Below, one piece after another: positions 1 through 7,766 of a DNA stretch of 25,872 nucleotides; position 1 is the stretch's first letter; the number at the start of each line of letters is the position of its first letter. The notes under the pieces were generated by a model. The model was given only the letters and a program-made list of their open reading frames with translations. It was not told the DNA's origin and did no database searches. The DNA comes from Hyphomicrobiales bacterium (GTDB lineage: Bacteria > Pseudomonadota > Alphaproteobacteria > Rhizobiales > Kaistiaceae). The stretch covers positions 3,799 through 29,670 of the forward strand of contig JAFKJZ010000332.1 in assembly GCA_017305815.1 (NCBI GenBank), read 5' to 3'. Position numbers and translations under genes: made by a program.

Positions 1-246
1 GAGCGCGGCCATCGGTCCCTTGTGCGGCACGGTGACGATGGCGCCGTCGAAGCTCTTCAGCGTGCGCAGCGCGTCGGCGAAGGCCGCGAGATCGCCGGGG
101 GCGACCTGGAAGGGGACCATGACGGCGTCGCGGCCGCGCGCGCGGGCGATGCGGTTGATGCCGGGCGGCGCCTTCACATGCGCGATCGGGTCGGCAAGGA
201 TGCCGAGCACGCGGGTCGTGCCGGTGATCTCTCCGGTCTGGGTCAT
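1..246 (-). CDS. AroE-like shikimate dehydrogenase family protein, N-terminal part only
   Basis: Reading leftwards from an ATG at 244-246, an open frame of 82 codons runs off the window edge. It shows the substrate-binding half of the AroE family: GILADPIAH near residues 15-23, a PF-x-V segment at 45-48, and IVTVPHK at 70-76 with the conserved catalytic lysine at 76. In true AroE the loop after PIAH is S-x-S-P, whose two serines hold the shikimate carboxylate. Here it is VKAP, so both serines are missing. The gene lies about 100 bp downstream of an amino-acid-type ABC transporter operon on the same strand and is probably its last gene or close to it. I infer an NAD(P)-dependent oxidoreductase acting on a shikimate-like or unrelated hydroxy acid, not housekeeping AroE. 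The NAD-binding half is outside the window. Confidence 0.8.
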   Translation of the reverse strand, partial: MTQTGEITGTTRVLGILADPIAHVKAPPGINRIARARGRDAVMVPFQVAPGDLAAFADALRTLKSFDGAIVTVPHKGPMAAL

Positions 247-314
247 GGTCGCTGTCTCTGTTTGTCTTGCTGTGGGCAGCCGGCGACGCGGGCGGCCGGC
301 TGCGCTCCGGATCA

Positions 315-342
315 ATGCGGAGGGGCGCTTGCCCCTCCGCAT
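315..342 (-). promoter_or_regulatory. Strong stem-loop between the binding-protein gene and the AroE-like gene
   Basis: Two perfect 12-base arms (315-326 and 331-342, ATGCGGAGGGGC and its complement) enclose a GCTT tetraloop. It lies 8 bp past the stop of the binding-protein gene. There is no U-run after it in the minus direction, so a full intrinsic terminator is unlikely. It fits an mRNA-stabilising or partially terminating hairpin that would raise binding protein over downstream genes. Confidence 0.7.
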
Positions 343-349
343 CGCCTCT

Positions 350-1150
350 TTATTCCGGGATGGATTCCGGCAGGTTCTGGTTGAAGTACTTGACGTAGAT
401 CTGGTTCAGCTTGCCGTTCTTCAGATTGGCGCCGACCCATTCGTCGATCCAGGCCTTGAGCTCGGGATCGTTCTTGCGCAGGCCGACCGCCATCGGGTAG
501 GCGGCGAGCGTCAGCTTGACCTCGAGGTTCTTGTCGGGGCTCTGCTCGGCGACCGAATTGGCGGTCGAGAGCGCGGCGGCGAGGACGTCCTGCTGGCCGG
601 TGGCGATGGCGGTGTTGGCGGTCGCCTCGTCCTCGTAGCGGACGATGTTGGCGGCGGCGCCGGCTTCCTTGACGGCGCGCGTCAGCTCGATGTCGGCGGT
701 GGTGCCGCGCGCCACGGCGACGTTCTTGCCGGCGAGGTCGGCGGTCGAGGCGAGCGTGGCCGATTTCGGCGCCGAGACGACGACCGGAACCACGCCGTAC
801 GGCTTGGAATAATTGACGACCTTCTTGCGCTCCTCGGTGATCGAGAAGGAGGCGATGACGATGTCCGCCTTGTTGGCGAGCAGGAACGGCACGCGGTTGG
901 CGCCCGAGACCGGCACGACTTCGAGCTTCACGCCGAGATCGTCGGCGAGCAACTGCGCCGTCTCGATGTCCGAGCCGATCGCCTTCGCCTGCGGGTCGAG
1001 CATGCCGTAGGGCGGATGGCTGATGTCGACGGCGACGCGCAGCGTGCCGCGCGCCTTGATCTGCTCGGGCGTGTCGGCATGGGCCGAGACCGCGCCGGCG
1101 CAGAGCGCGAAGGTCAGGGCGACGCCGCCGACGAGACGTTTCATGTTCAT
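350..1150 (-). CDS. ABC transporter substrate-binding protein, family 3 (polar amino acid/opine type)
   Basis: This 266-residue protein has a typical Sec signal peptide: MNMKR, a hydrophobic stretch, then a likely cut after AHA near residue 25. The mature part begins in the way of family 3 periplasmic binding proteins (GTLRVAVDISHPPYG, then ASFSITEERKKVVNYSKPY and LAGKNVAVARGTTADIE), and its length is normal for the family. It would capture a small amino-acid-like ligand in the periplasm and deliver it to the two permeases encoded upstream. The usual G-F-D-V-D-L segment is changed to GSDIETAQ, so the ligand cannot be guessed from sequence. The start is supported by GGAGGA about 7 bases upstream. 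It is the fourth gene of the operon and sits between two stem-loops. Confidence 0.92.
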   Translation of the reverse strand: MNMKRLVGGVALTFALCAGAVSAHADTPEQIKARGTLRVAVDISHPPYGMLDPQAKAIGSDIETAQLLADDLGVKLEVVPVSGANRVPFLLANKADIVIASFSITEERKKVVNYSKPYGVVPVVVSAPKSATLASTADLAGKNVAVARGTTADIELTRAVKEAGAAANIVRYEDEATANTAIATGQQDVLAAALSTANSVAEQSPDKNLEVKLTLAAYPMAVGLRKNDPELKAWIDEWVGANLKNGKLNQIYVKYFNQNLPESIPE

Positions 1151-1179
1151 GGGTCTTCCTCCACTGGGTAGAAATCGTG

Positions 1180-1197
1180 CCGGCGCCGGGGCGCCGG
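1180..1197 (-). promoter_or_regulatory. Intercistronic GC-rich stem-loop before the binding-protein gene
   Basis: CCGGCGCC at 1180-1187 is mirrored by GGCGCCGG at 1190-1197. The RNA would fold with 7 paired bases and a tetraloop. It fills the 47-bp gap between the ATPase stop and the binding-protein start. Together with the hairpin at 315-342 it brackets the binding-protein message. Confidence 0.5.
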
Positions 1198-1986
1198 TCA
1201 GAGGCCGCTGCCGACGAACTGGCGCAGCTCCGGCGTTTGCGGATTGGCGAGCATGTCGCCGGTTCCGGTCTCCCAGACCCGGCCCTGGTGCATGAACACC
1301 ACCTGGTCGGCGACCGAGCGGGCGAAGGCCATCTCGTGGGTGACGAGCATCATCGTCATGCCCTCGGATGCGAGCTTCTCGATGACGCGCAGCACCTCGC
1401 CGGTCAGTTCCGGGTCGAGCGCCGACGTCACCTCGTCGAACAGGATCAGCTTGGGGCGCATGGCGAGCGAGCGGGCGATGGCGACGCGCTGCTGCTGGCC
1501 GCCCGAAAGCTGCTCGGGATAGTTCTGCGCCTTGTCGGAGAGGCCGACCTGCGCCAGCACGCGGGCGGCGAGGTCGCGCGCCTCGCCGGCGCCGATCTTG
1601 TGCACCTTGCGCGGGGCGAGCGTGACGTTCTGCTCGACGGTCAGGTGCGGGAACAGATTGTAGCTCTGGAACACGATGCCGACGTCCTGGCGCAGCTCGC
1701 GCAGGTCGACCTTGCCGCCATGCAGCTCGCGGTCGCAGACCGTCAGTTCGCCGGCATTGATCCGCTCCAGCCCGTTGACGCAGCGCAGCGCCGTGCTCTT
1801 GCCGGAGCCGGAGCGGCCGATCAGCGCCACCACCTCGCCGGGGGCGACTTCCAGGTCGATCCCCTTCAGCACTTCCAGTTCGCCGAAGCTCTTGCGCACG
1901 CCGTGGAAGCGCACGAGGGGGACGTTGGATCGGGTCATGCTCGGGATCTCGGTCGCATGTTTCGTCGAAGGGGCGGCGATGTTCAT
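1198..1986 (-). CDS. Amino acid ABC transporter ATP-binding protein
   Basis: This 262-residue cytoplasmic ATPase powers the importer. The family motifs are all present: Walker A GRSGSGKST at about residues 57-65, a Q-loop in VFQSYNLFPHLTVEQNV, the signature LSGGQQQRVAIARSLAM, Walker B LILFDEVTSALDPE, and the H-loop histidine in LVTHEMAF. This is the GlnQ/HisP/ArtP group. The start at 1986 has GAGGAG 7 bases upstream. That gives about 16 extra residues ahead of the usual N-terminus, with a second possible start at Met17 (1938) whose ribosome site is poorer. The upstream permease ends 10 bp before it, so the genes are co-transcribed. Confidence 0.95.
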   Translation of the reverse strand: MNIAAPSTKHATEIPSMTRSNVPLVRFHGVRKSFGELEVLKGIDLEVAPGEVVALIGRSGSGKSTALRCVNGLERINAGELTVCDRELHGGKVDLRELRQDVGIVFQSYNLFPHLTVEQNVTLAPRKVHKIGAGEARDLAARVLAQVGLSDKAQNYPEQLSGGQQQRVAIARSLAMRPKLILFDEVTSALDPELTGEVLRVIEKLASEGMTMMLVTHEMAFARSVADQVVFMHQGRVWETGTGDMLANPQTPELRQFVGSGL

Positions 1987-1996
1987 GAGGCTCTCC

Positions 1997-2641
1997 TCAG
2001 CTCCGGTTCAGCCGGCGCTCGAACCGGCGCGCCATGACCGACATCGGGAAGCAGATGGCGAAATAGATCAGCGCGGCGATGGTGAAGACGGTGAACGGCA
2101 TGAAGGTCGAGTTGTTGATGACCTTGGCCGAGTAGGTGAGGTCGAAGAAGCCGATCACCACCGCGTAGGACGTGTTCTTGACGATCTGGACCAGGAAGCC
2201 GACCGTCGGCGGCACGGCGATGCGCATCGCCTGCGGCAGGATCACGTAGACGAAGCGCTGCGTGTTGGTCAGCGCCAGGCACTCGCCCGCTTCCCATTGC
2301 GTCTTCGGCACCGCCTGGATGCAGCCGCGCCAGATCTCGCCGAGATAGGCGCTGGAATAGAGCGTCATCGCCGCGCCGGCGGCGATCAGCGCCGGCACGT
2401 CATATCCGCCGATCGAGATGCCGAAATAGACGACGAACATGATGACCGGCAGCGGGATGCCCTGCACCAGCTGGACGAAGGCGGCCGAGACCAGCCGGAG
2501 GTCGCGGCGGCGCGAGGCGCGCGCCAGCGCCACCGGCAGGCCGACGATGGTGCCGCCGACGAAGCCGAGCAGCGACAGGACGATGGTCCAGCCGGCGCCG
2601 CGGAAGATGAAGGCGAGCTGCTCGATGGTCAGTCCGAACAT
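1997..2641 (-). CDS. Amino acid ABC transporter permease (HisM/GlnP type), second permease
   Basis: This 214-residue inner-membrane protein is of normal length for the HisMQ/GlnP family. It has several hydrophobic spans, the first near residues 12-35, and an EAA-like cytoplasmic loop: GCIQAVPKTQWEAGECLAL followed by VYVILPQAMRIAVPPTVG. Substitution of the usual EAA by EAGE-type residues is common in this family. It pairs with the permease encoded just upstream to form the translocation channel. The ATG at 2641 has only a weak ribosome site (CGGAT), as expected inside an operon. It is separated by 52 bp from the upstream permease and 10 bp from the ATPase. Confidence 0.92.
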   Translation of the reverse strand: MFGLTIEQLAFIFRGAGWTIVLSLLGFVGGTIVGLPVALARASRRRDLRLVSAAFVQLVQGIPLPVIMFVVYFGISIGGYDVPALIAAGAAMTLYSSAYLGEIWRGCIQAVPKTQWEAGECLALTNTQRFVYVILPQAMRIAVPPTVGFLVQIVKNTSYAVVIGFFDLTYSAKVINNSTFMPFTVFTIAALIYFAICFPMSVMARRFERRLNRS

Positions 2642-2693
2642 GGGCGTGATCCGTGCGTCGCGGGAAGGGGTATGCGGAAAGGGGCGGCGCGCA

Positions 2694-3377
2694 TCAGAGC
2701 GGCGTGCCTAGCCGGCGCTTGCGGGGGAAGGAGACCTGGGCGACGCCGAGCAGCGTCAGCCGCAGCAGGCAGGCCATCACCAGGTAGACGCCGGCGATGA
2801 CGAGGTAGACCTCGAAGCCGCGGAAGGTGAAGGACTGGATCATGTAGGCGACGCCGGTCAGTTCCTCGGCCGAGATCTGCGACATGATCGAGGTGGCGAG
2901 CATCATCAGCACGAACTGGCTGACAAGCGCCGGGTAGACCCGCTCGACCGCCTGCGGCAGCTGCACCGACCACAGGCTCTGGCTCGGCTTCAGCGCCAGG
3001 CAGGCCGCCGCCTCGATCTGGCCCTTCGGAATGCTCTGGAAGCCGGCGCGCATGATCTCGGCCGTATAGGCGCCGACATTGATGACGAGCGCGATCACGG
3101 CGGCCGGGAACGGCCCGACCCGCACCTGCAGCACGGCGAGGCCGAAGAACAGCCAGAACACCTGGATGATCAGCGGCGTGTTGCGGATGCCCTCGACATA
3201 GATGGTCACGATCCGCTGCACCCAGGGCGGCCCATAAAGCCGGCCGATGGCGCAGCCGGTGCCGAGCGCGAAGCCGGGAACGATCGAAACGACGGTCATT
3301 CCCAGCGTCAGCCAGATTCCATGCCACAGATCCGGCAGATAGTCGTTCAGGAACGAGAAATCGAACTCATATGACAA
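2694..3377 (-). CDS. Amino acid ABC transporter permease (HisM/GlnP type), first permease
   Basis: This is the first gene of the importer operon. The membrane protein has about five hydrophobic spans and the family loop AGFQSIPKGQIEAAACLAL followed by LWSVQLPQAVERVYPALV, the site where the ATPase docks. I prefer the TTG at 3377 (protein begins L/M-SYEFDFSFLNDYLPDLW) because relatives begin at this point and GGGG lies about 7 bases upstream. A GTG at 3392 would add five residues (RGCA region) and cannot be excluded. The two permeases differ in sequence, so the channel is a heterodimer. Divergent transcription from the UxaA-family gene places its promoter in 3378-3550. Confidence 0.9.
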   Translation of the reverse strand: MSYEFDFSFLNDYLPDLWHGIWLTLGMTVVSIVPGFALGTGCAIGRLYGPPWVQRIVTIYVEGIRNTPLIIQVFWLFFGLAVLQVRVGPFPAAVIALVINVGAYTAEIMRAGFQSIPKGQIEAAACLALKPSQSLWSVQLPQAVERVYPALVSQFVLMMLATSIMSQISAEELTGVAYMIQSFTFRGFEVYLVIAGVYLVMACLLRLTLLGVAQVSFPRKRRLGTPL

Positions 3378-3614
3378 GGCGCAACCCCGCACATTCCGTA
3401 ACGATGAGGCATCGAAACGGACCCGTATATCTGGAATTTAAGTTTGGAACTGGTGCGTCCTGGATCGAGATCTACGTGAAGATCCGATCTCTGGCGGCAC
3501 AGGCGTGCCGACAGTGCTCCCATATCCGGAATATTATTGTTGTTTTTCTGTTGACTAGAGCAGGTCTAACATGATTGATTGATGCACGCAATAACCATTT
3601 TAACGGAAATGATC
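3378..3614. promoter_or_regulatory. Divergent regulatory region between the ABC operon and the uxaA-like gene
   Basis: This AT-richer stretch separates divergent operons. It has a 13-base motif twice in the same orientation: ATATCTGGAATTT at 3427-3439 and ATATCCGGAATAT at 3522-3534 (11 of 13 identical, 95 bp apart), a possible operator pair for the GntR protein encoded downstream. A candidate plus-strand promoter is TTGACT at 3551-3556, 17 bp before ATTGAT at 3574-3579; its -10 is weak. TATTAT at 3532-3537 overlaps the second motif copy. No gene is visible here. Confidence 0.45.
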
Positions 3615-5153
3615 ATGTCGCTGCCGACGCCGTCATCCCCTGCGATCCAGCTCAATCCGCAAGACAATGTGAGTGTGGCGCGCGCGGTCATTCCCGCCGG
3701 CACCGTGCTCGCCGGCAGCAATGTCGTGGCGCGGGACGAGATTCCCTCCGGCCACAAGATCGCCACCCAGCCGATCGAGGCCGGCGACCCGGTGCTGAAA
3801 TATGGCCAGGTGATCGGCACGGCGAGCGCCGCCATCCAGCCGGGCGACCACGTGCACCTGCACAATCTCGCCATGCAGGACAGCGACGTGACGCATGATT
3901 TCGCCGCCGACGCGCGGCCGACGCCGCTGCTGCCGGAAGCGGAGCGGCGGACGTTCGAGGGCTATGTCCGCGCCGACGGCCAGGTCGGCACCCGCAACTA
4001 TATCGGCATCATCACCTCGGTGAACTGCTCGGCGACGGTGTCGCGCGCCATCGCCGACGCCTTCAATCGCGGCGGCGCGCTCGACGCGTTCGAGAATGTC
4101 GACGGCGTCGTCGCGCTGACGCACGGCACGGGCTGCGCCATCTCGACCAAGGCCGAGGGCTACACCTACCTGACCCGCACGCTGAGCGGCTATGCCAAGC
4201 ACCCGAACTTCGCCGGCATCCTGATGATCGGGCTCGGCTGCGAGACCAACCAGATCGAGCCGATCCTCGAGCGCTTTGGTCTGGAGGAGGGGCCGCTGCT
4301 GCGCACCATGACGATCCAGCGCCTCGGCGGCGCGCGCAAGACGGTCGAGATCGCCTCCGAGATCATCCGCGAGATGCTGCCGATCGCCAACGCCGCCAGG
4401 CGCACCACCGTGCCGCTTTCGGGGCTGAAGCTGGCGCTGCAATGCGGCGGCTCGGACGGCTATTCCGGCATTTCGGCCAATCCGGCGCTCGGCTACGCTG
4501 CCGACCTGATCGTCCGCCACGGCGGCACCGCCGTGCTGAGCGAGACGCCGGAGATCTACGGCGCCGAGCACCTCTTGACCCGCCGCGCCGTCACCCCGGC
4601 CGTGGCGCAGAAGCTGATGGACCGGATCGACTGGTGGCGCGACTACACCGAGCGCAACGGCGCCGAACTCAACAACAATCCCTCGCATGGCAACAAGGCG
4701 GGCGGCCTGACCACCATCCTGGAAAAGTCGCTCGGCGCCGTCGCCAAGGGCGGCACCATGCCGCTCGAGGCGGTCTATGAATATGCCGAGCCGATCAACC
4801 AGAGCGGGTTTGTCTTTATGGATACGCCCGGCTACGATCCCGTCGCGGTGACGGGGCAGGTCGCGGGCGGCTGCAACGTCATCGTCTTCACGACGGGTCG
4901 CGGTTCCGTCTCCGGGTTCAAGCCTGCGCCGTGCATCAAGGTTGCCACCAACAGCGAGATGTACGAGCACATGCAGGATGACATGGACGTCAACTGCGGC
5001 GGCATCGTCACGGGCGAGGATACGATCGAGGCGGCCGGTCAGCGCATCTTCGAAGCCGTCATCGCCACCGCGTCGGGACAGTATACCCTCAGCGAAGAGT
5101 TCGGGTTTGGGGACAATGAGTTCGTGCCATGGCAAATCGGCGCGGTGACCTGA
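3615..5153 (+). CDS. UxaA-family hydrolase (altronate/galactarate dehydratase type)
   Basis: This 512-residue lyase belongs to the family that removes water from sugar acids such as altronate or galactarate. An N-terminal SAF-like domain covers about residues 10-80 and ends in the HVHLHNLAM signature. The long UxaA domain follows, with GYVRADGQVGTRNYIGI, THGTGCAISTKAEGY, IGLGCETNQIEPI and LQCGGSDGYSGISANPALG. Conserved cysteines in the CAI, GCE, QCGGSD and NCGG segments are consistent with metal binding in the family. Length matches full two-domain UxaA. The ATG at 3615 is preferred over 3579 because ACGGAA lies about 6 bases upstream and the protein then begins MSLPTPS. It is divergent from the importer operon and overlaps a GntR gene. 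The exact sugar acid is not readable from the sequence. Confidence 0.88.
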   Translation: MSLPTPSSPAIQLNPQDNVSVARAVIPAGTVLAGSNVVARDEIPSGHKIATQPIEAGDPVLKYGQVIGTASAAIQPGDHVHLHNLAMQDSDVTHDFAADARPTPLLPEAERRTFEGYVRADGQVGTRNYIGIITSVNCSATVSRAIADAFNRGGALDAFENVDGVVALTHGTGCAISTKAEGYTYLTRTLSGYAKHPNFAGILMIGLGCETNQIEPILERFGLEEGPLLRTMTIQRLGGARKTVEIASEIIREMLPIANAARRTTVPLSGLKLALQCGGSDGYSGISANPALGYAADLIVRHGGTAVLSETPEIYGAEHLLTRRAVTPAVAQKLMDRIDWWRDYTERNGAELNNNPSHGNKAGGLTTILEKSLGAVAKGGTMPLEAVYEYAEPINQSGFVFMDTPGYDPVAVTGQVAGGCNVIVFTTGRGSVSGFKPAPCIKVATNSEMYEHMQDDMDVNCGGIVTGEDTIEAAGQRIFEAVIATASGQYTLSEEFGFGDNEFVPWQIGAVT

Positions 5154-6157
5154 AGGTCGCGCGAAACGGACGGAATGCGGGCGGGGGCGGCGTGGACCGC
5201 ACCCCCGCCTATGCCTCGATCGCCGAGCGGCTCAGGCTCGGCATCGAGAGCGGCAGCCTGCCGCAAGGGGCGGTGCTGCTCGAAGGGCCGCTCGCGTCGA
5301 TCTTTGGGTCCAGCCGCTCGCCGGTGAAGCAGGCGCTGGCCCAACTGGAGGAGGAGGGGCTGCTTCGCCGCTTCGACGGTCGCGGCCTGCTGGTCGGCGC
5401 GACGGGCGAACCGAAGCGGCTGAAGATCACGGCCGAGATGTTCGATCTCGACGCCGCCGCCATGCCGGCCGCCAAGCATTTCGCCTGGCAGTCGCTCTAT
5501 TACGATTTCGAGCGCGAGGTGATCCTGCGCTCCGTCTTCGGCCGCTTCCGCGTCAACGAGCTGGCGCTGGCGCGCCATTTCGACGTCGGCCGCACGGTGG
5601 CGCGCGACCTGCTGATCCATGCGCAGCAGGTCGGCATCGTCGCCAAGGGCGAGAAATCGCACTGGTGGATCATCCCGCTCGACGAGGCGCGCTTCCAGGA
5701 CCTCTACGACCTGCGCATCCTGCTCGAACCGGCGGCGCTCGAAACCGCGGTCGGCGCGATCCCGCCTTCGGTGCTTTCGGCGATGGCCGGCCGGCTCGAG
5801 GACGGCATCCATCACGCCGGCGACGCCGGCATCGCCGAACTCGACGTGCTGGAGGAGGAACTGCATATCGGCTGCCTCTCCTATGGCCGCAATCCCGAGA
5901 TCGTCGAGGCGCTGAAGCGCACCCGCTGCATCCTCGTTTCCGGCAAGCATTTCCAGGTGGCGCTGCAGCGCCAGCCCTTCTTTGATTCGTTCATGGAGGA
6001 GCATCTGGAGATCATGCAGGCGATCGGCCGGCGCGATGTCGCCGCCGCCAAGCATCTCCTGAAGGCGCATCTGCTGGCCTCGAGCGAGAAGGCGGCCGAG
6101 CGTCTCGCTGCCTTCCGCGCCACCCACGTCGTTTCGCCGACTTCCTATTTCGTGTGA
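5129..6157 (+). CDS. GntR-family transcriptional regulator with FCD ligand domain and two winged-helix regions
   Basis: This 342-residue regulator is about 100 residues longer than normal GntR/FCD proteins. Residues 26-92 form a GntR-like winged helix (AYASIAERLRLGIESGSL then SSRSPVKQALAQLEEEGLL). Residues about 120-183 look like a second one (RFRVNELALARHFDVGRTVARDLLIHAQQVGIV). An FCD domain follows from about 186 (FQDLYDLRILLEPAALE), with the metal-type histidines in EEELHIGC, EEHLEIMQAI and LKAHLLAS. It probably senses an organic acid and controls the adjoining uxaA-like gene and divergent importer. The ATG at 5129 lies inside the end of the uxaA-like gene, giving 25 bp of overlap. A GTG at 5192 just before the first helix is an alternative start. 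Confidence 0.88.
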   Translation: MANRRGDLKVARNGRNAGGGGVDRTPAYASIAERLRLGIESGSLPQGAVLLEGPLASIFGSSRSPVKQALAQLEEEGLLRRFDGRGLLVGATGEPKRLKITAEMFDLDAAAMPAAKHFAWQSLYYDFEREVILRSVFGRFRVNELALARHFDVGRTVARDLLIHAQQVGIVAKGEKSHWWIIPLDEARFQDLYDLRILLEPAALETAVGAIPPSVLSAMAGRLEDGIHHAGDAGIAELDVLEEELHIGCLSYGRNPEIVEALKRTRCILVSGKHFQVALQRQPFFDSFMEEHLEIMQAIGRRDVAAAKHLLKAHLLASSEKAAERLAAFRATHVVSPTSYFV

Positions 6158-6591
6158 ACAACCGGCGGCCGGTCATTCCGTCACGGCATGGATTAAATGC
6201 CTTACGAAGGAATGATGTTGCACGCGTGGCCAACTCCGACCATTCTGCGCGCGCCGTCGCCCGGGTCGACGATGTGTTTGCGATCCGCCGGTGCGGGACA
6301 GTTCCTTCTTTGTGAGCGTCCGTAGCCGGCCAAGCCCGCGCGCCCCTGAAAAGGCGCGCTGTTCCGGTGTTTTCGGGGGGAGATGCCGGATCGGGGGCCG
6401 GGGCAGCGTCTGACGCTCGCCCCGCCCTCGGGCGACACCGGCAGGCCTGCGCCGCCTGTTCGACGAGGCTTCCGCATCCGCATCGGCTGTGCAATCGTCA
6501 GTGCATCGGGGCAATCGGGGAATCCGGATCATGACGGCCAGGCAGTCGGCGGCGACAGGCGGGGAGATGGCGCTTGCGGAGGGTGCACGCC
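6158..6591. other. 434-bp gap with inverted repeats, no gene seen
   Basis: No frame here has protein-family character. Right after the regulator stop there are nested inverted repeats: ACCGG/CCGGT at 6161-6173, then TCATTCC (6173-6179) pairing with GGAATGA (6209-6215) around an inner GGCAT (6185-6189) and ATGCC (6197-6201) stem. Farther on, GCGCGCC (6338-6344) pairs with GGCGCGC (6353-6359) around CCTGAAAA. These could serve as a terminator for the regulator and a leader for the amidohydrolase gene. I see no convincing promoter. Confidence 0.4.
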
Positions 6592-7728
6592 GTGGCGTTT
6601 GATCTCATCCTGGCGAATGGCCGCGTCATCGACCCGTCGCAGGGGATCGACCGCATCACCGACGTCGCCTTCGCCGACGGCAAGGTGGCGGCGATCGGCG
6701 ACAATCTCGCCGCTGTCCGCGTCGACCGGCGCGATGTCGCCGGCAAGATCGTCCCGCCAGGCCTGATCGACCTGCACACCCATGTCTACTGGGGCGGCAC
6801 CTCGCTCGGCGTCGATGCCGAGGACTACGCGCGGCAGAGCGCGGTGACGACGTCCGTCGACACCGGCAGCGCCGGTCCTGGCAACTTTCCGGGCTTCCGC
6901 AAGCATGTGATCGAGCCGAGCGCGGTGCGCATCCTCGCCTACCTGCATGTTTCTTTTGCCGGCATCTATGCCTTCTCCAACCGCATCATGGTCGGCGAGA
7001 GCCACGACATGCGCCTGATGGCGGCGCAGGACGCGGTCGAGGTGGCGGACGCCAATCGCGACGTCGTCGTCGGCATCAAGGTGCGAATCGGCCGTCATGC
7101 CAGCGGCGACAGCGGCATCGCGCCGCTCGACATCGCGCTGCAGGTCTCCGACGAACTCGGCATGCCGATGATGGTGCATATCGACGAGCCACCGCCTTCC
7201 TATGAAGCCGTCGTCGACCGGCTCCGGCCGGGCGACGTGCTGACCCACTGCTTCCGTCCGTTCCCGAACGCGCCGATCACCGGCAGGGGCGCGATCAAGC
7301 CGGAAGTGATCGCGGCGCGCGAGCGCGGCGTGATCTTCGACATCGGCCACGGCATGGGATCGTTCTCGTGGAAGACGGCGCGCGCCATGCTCGACCAGGG
7401 CTTCGCGCCGGACACGATTTCCTCCGACGTCCATGCGCTCTGCATCAACGGGCCGGCGTTCGACCAGGTGACGACGCTGTCGAAATTCCTCCATCTCGGC
7501 ATGCCGCTCGGCGAGGTGATCGCCGCCTCGACCCTCAATGCCGCCAGGGCGCTCGGCCGGCCCGAGCTCGGCACGCTGAAGCCGGGCAACCCCGGCGACG
7601 CCAGCATCCTCTCGATCCGCGAGGGCAGCTTCCCGCTCGAGGATTCGCGCGGCGGGATCATCGCTGCGAAGGAGCGAATCGTGGCCGATGGCGTCGTCGT
7701 CGCCGGCCGCTGGTGGCATTCGAACTGA
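6592..7728 (+). CDS. COG3964-type amidohydrolase/deacetylase metalloenzyme
   Basis: This protein of about 378 residues belongs to the amidohydrolase superfamily, often mislabelled dihydroorotase. Metal-site elements are in order: PGLIDLHTH (His62 and His64), a lysine in VVVGIKVRIG suited to carbamylation, PMMVHIDEPP, VLTHCFRP, and SSDVHAL with the catalytic aspartate. These motifs, along with YWGGTSLGVDA and GHGMGSFSW, match COG3964, in which some members hydrolyse acetyl esters of hydroxy acids such as acetyl-(R)-mandelate. The true substrate here is unknown. No signal peptide is seen, so it is cytoplasmic. I chose the GTG at 6592 because GGAGGG lies 8 bases upstream and VAFDLILANGRVIDP is the normal N-terminus. 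In-frame TTG 6574 and GTG 6583 would add residues. It appears to be transcribed alone. Confidence 0.88.
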   Translation: MAFDLILANGRVIDPSQGIDRITDVAFADGKVAAIGDNLAAVRVDRRDVAGKIVPPGLIDLHTHVYWGGTSLGVDAEDYARQSAVTTSVDTGSAGPGNFPGFRKHVIEPSAVRILAYLHVSFAGIYAFSNRIMVGESHDMRLMAAQDAVEVADANRDVVVGIKVRIGRHASGDSGIAPLDIALQVSDELGMPMMVHIDEPPPSYEAVVDRLRPGDVLTHCFRPFPNAPITGRGAIKPEVIAARERGVIFDIGHGMGSFSWKTARAMLDQGFAPDTISSDVHALCINGPAFDQVTTLSKFLHLGMPLGEVIAASTLNAARALGRPELGTLKPGNPGDASILSIREGSFPLEDSRGGIIAAKERIVADGVVVAGRWWHSN

Positions 7729-7739
7729 GCGGGCGGACC

Positions 7740-7766
7740 GCCGGCGCGCCTTCCGGCCGCGCCGGC
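7740..7766 (+). terminator. GC-rich hairpin after the amidohydrolase gene, possible terminator
   Basis: GCCGGCGCG at 7740-7748 and CGCGCCGGC at 7758-7766 are perfect 9-base arms, starting 11 bp after the stop codon. There is no T-run, so it may act with Rho or only protect the transcript end. Confidence 0.45.

Noticed and set aside
3633..5135. 500-codon minus-strand frame opposite the uxaA-like gene
   Set aside because: No domain features. The plus strand carries unmistakable UxaA motifs.
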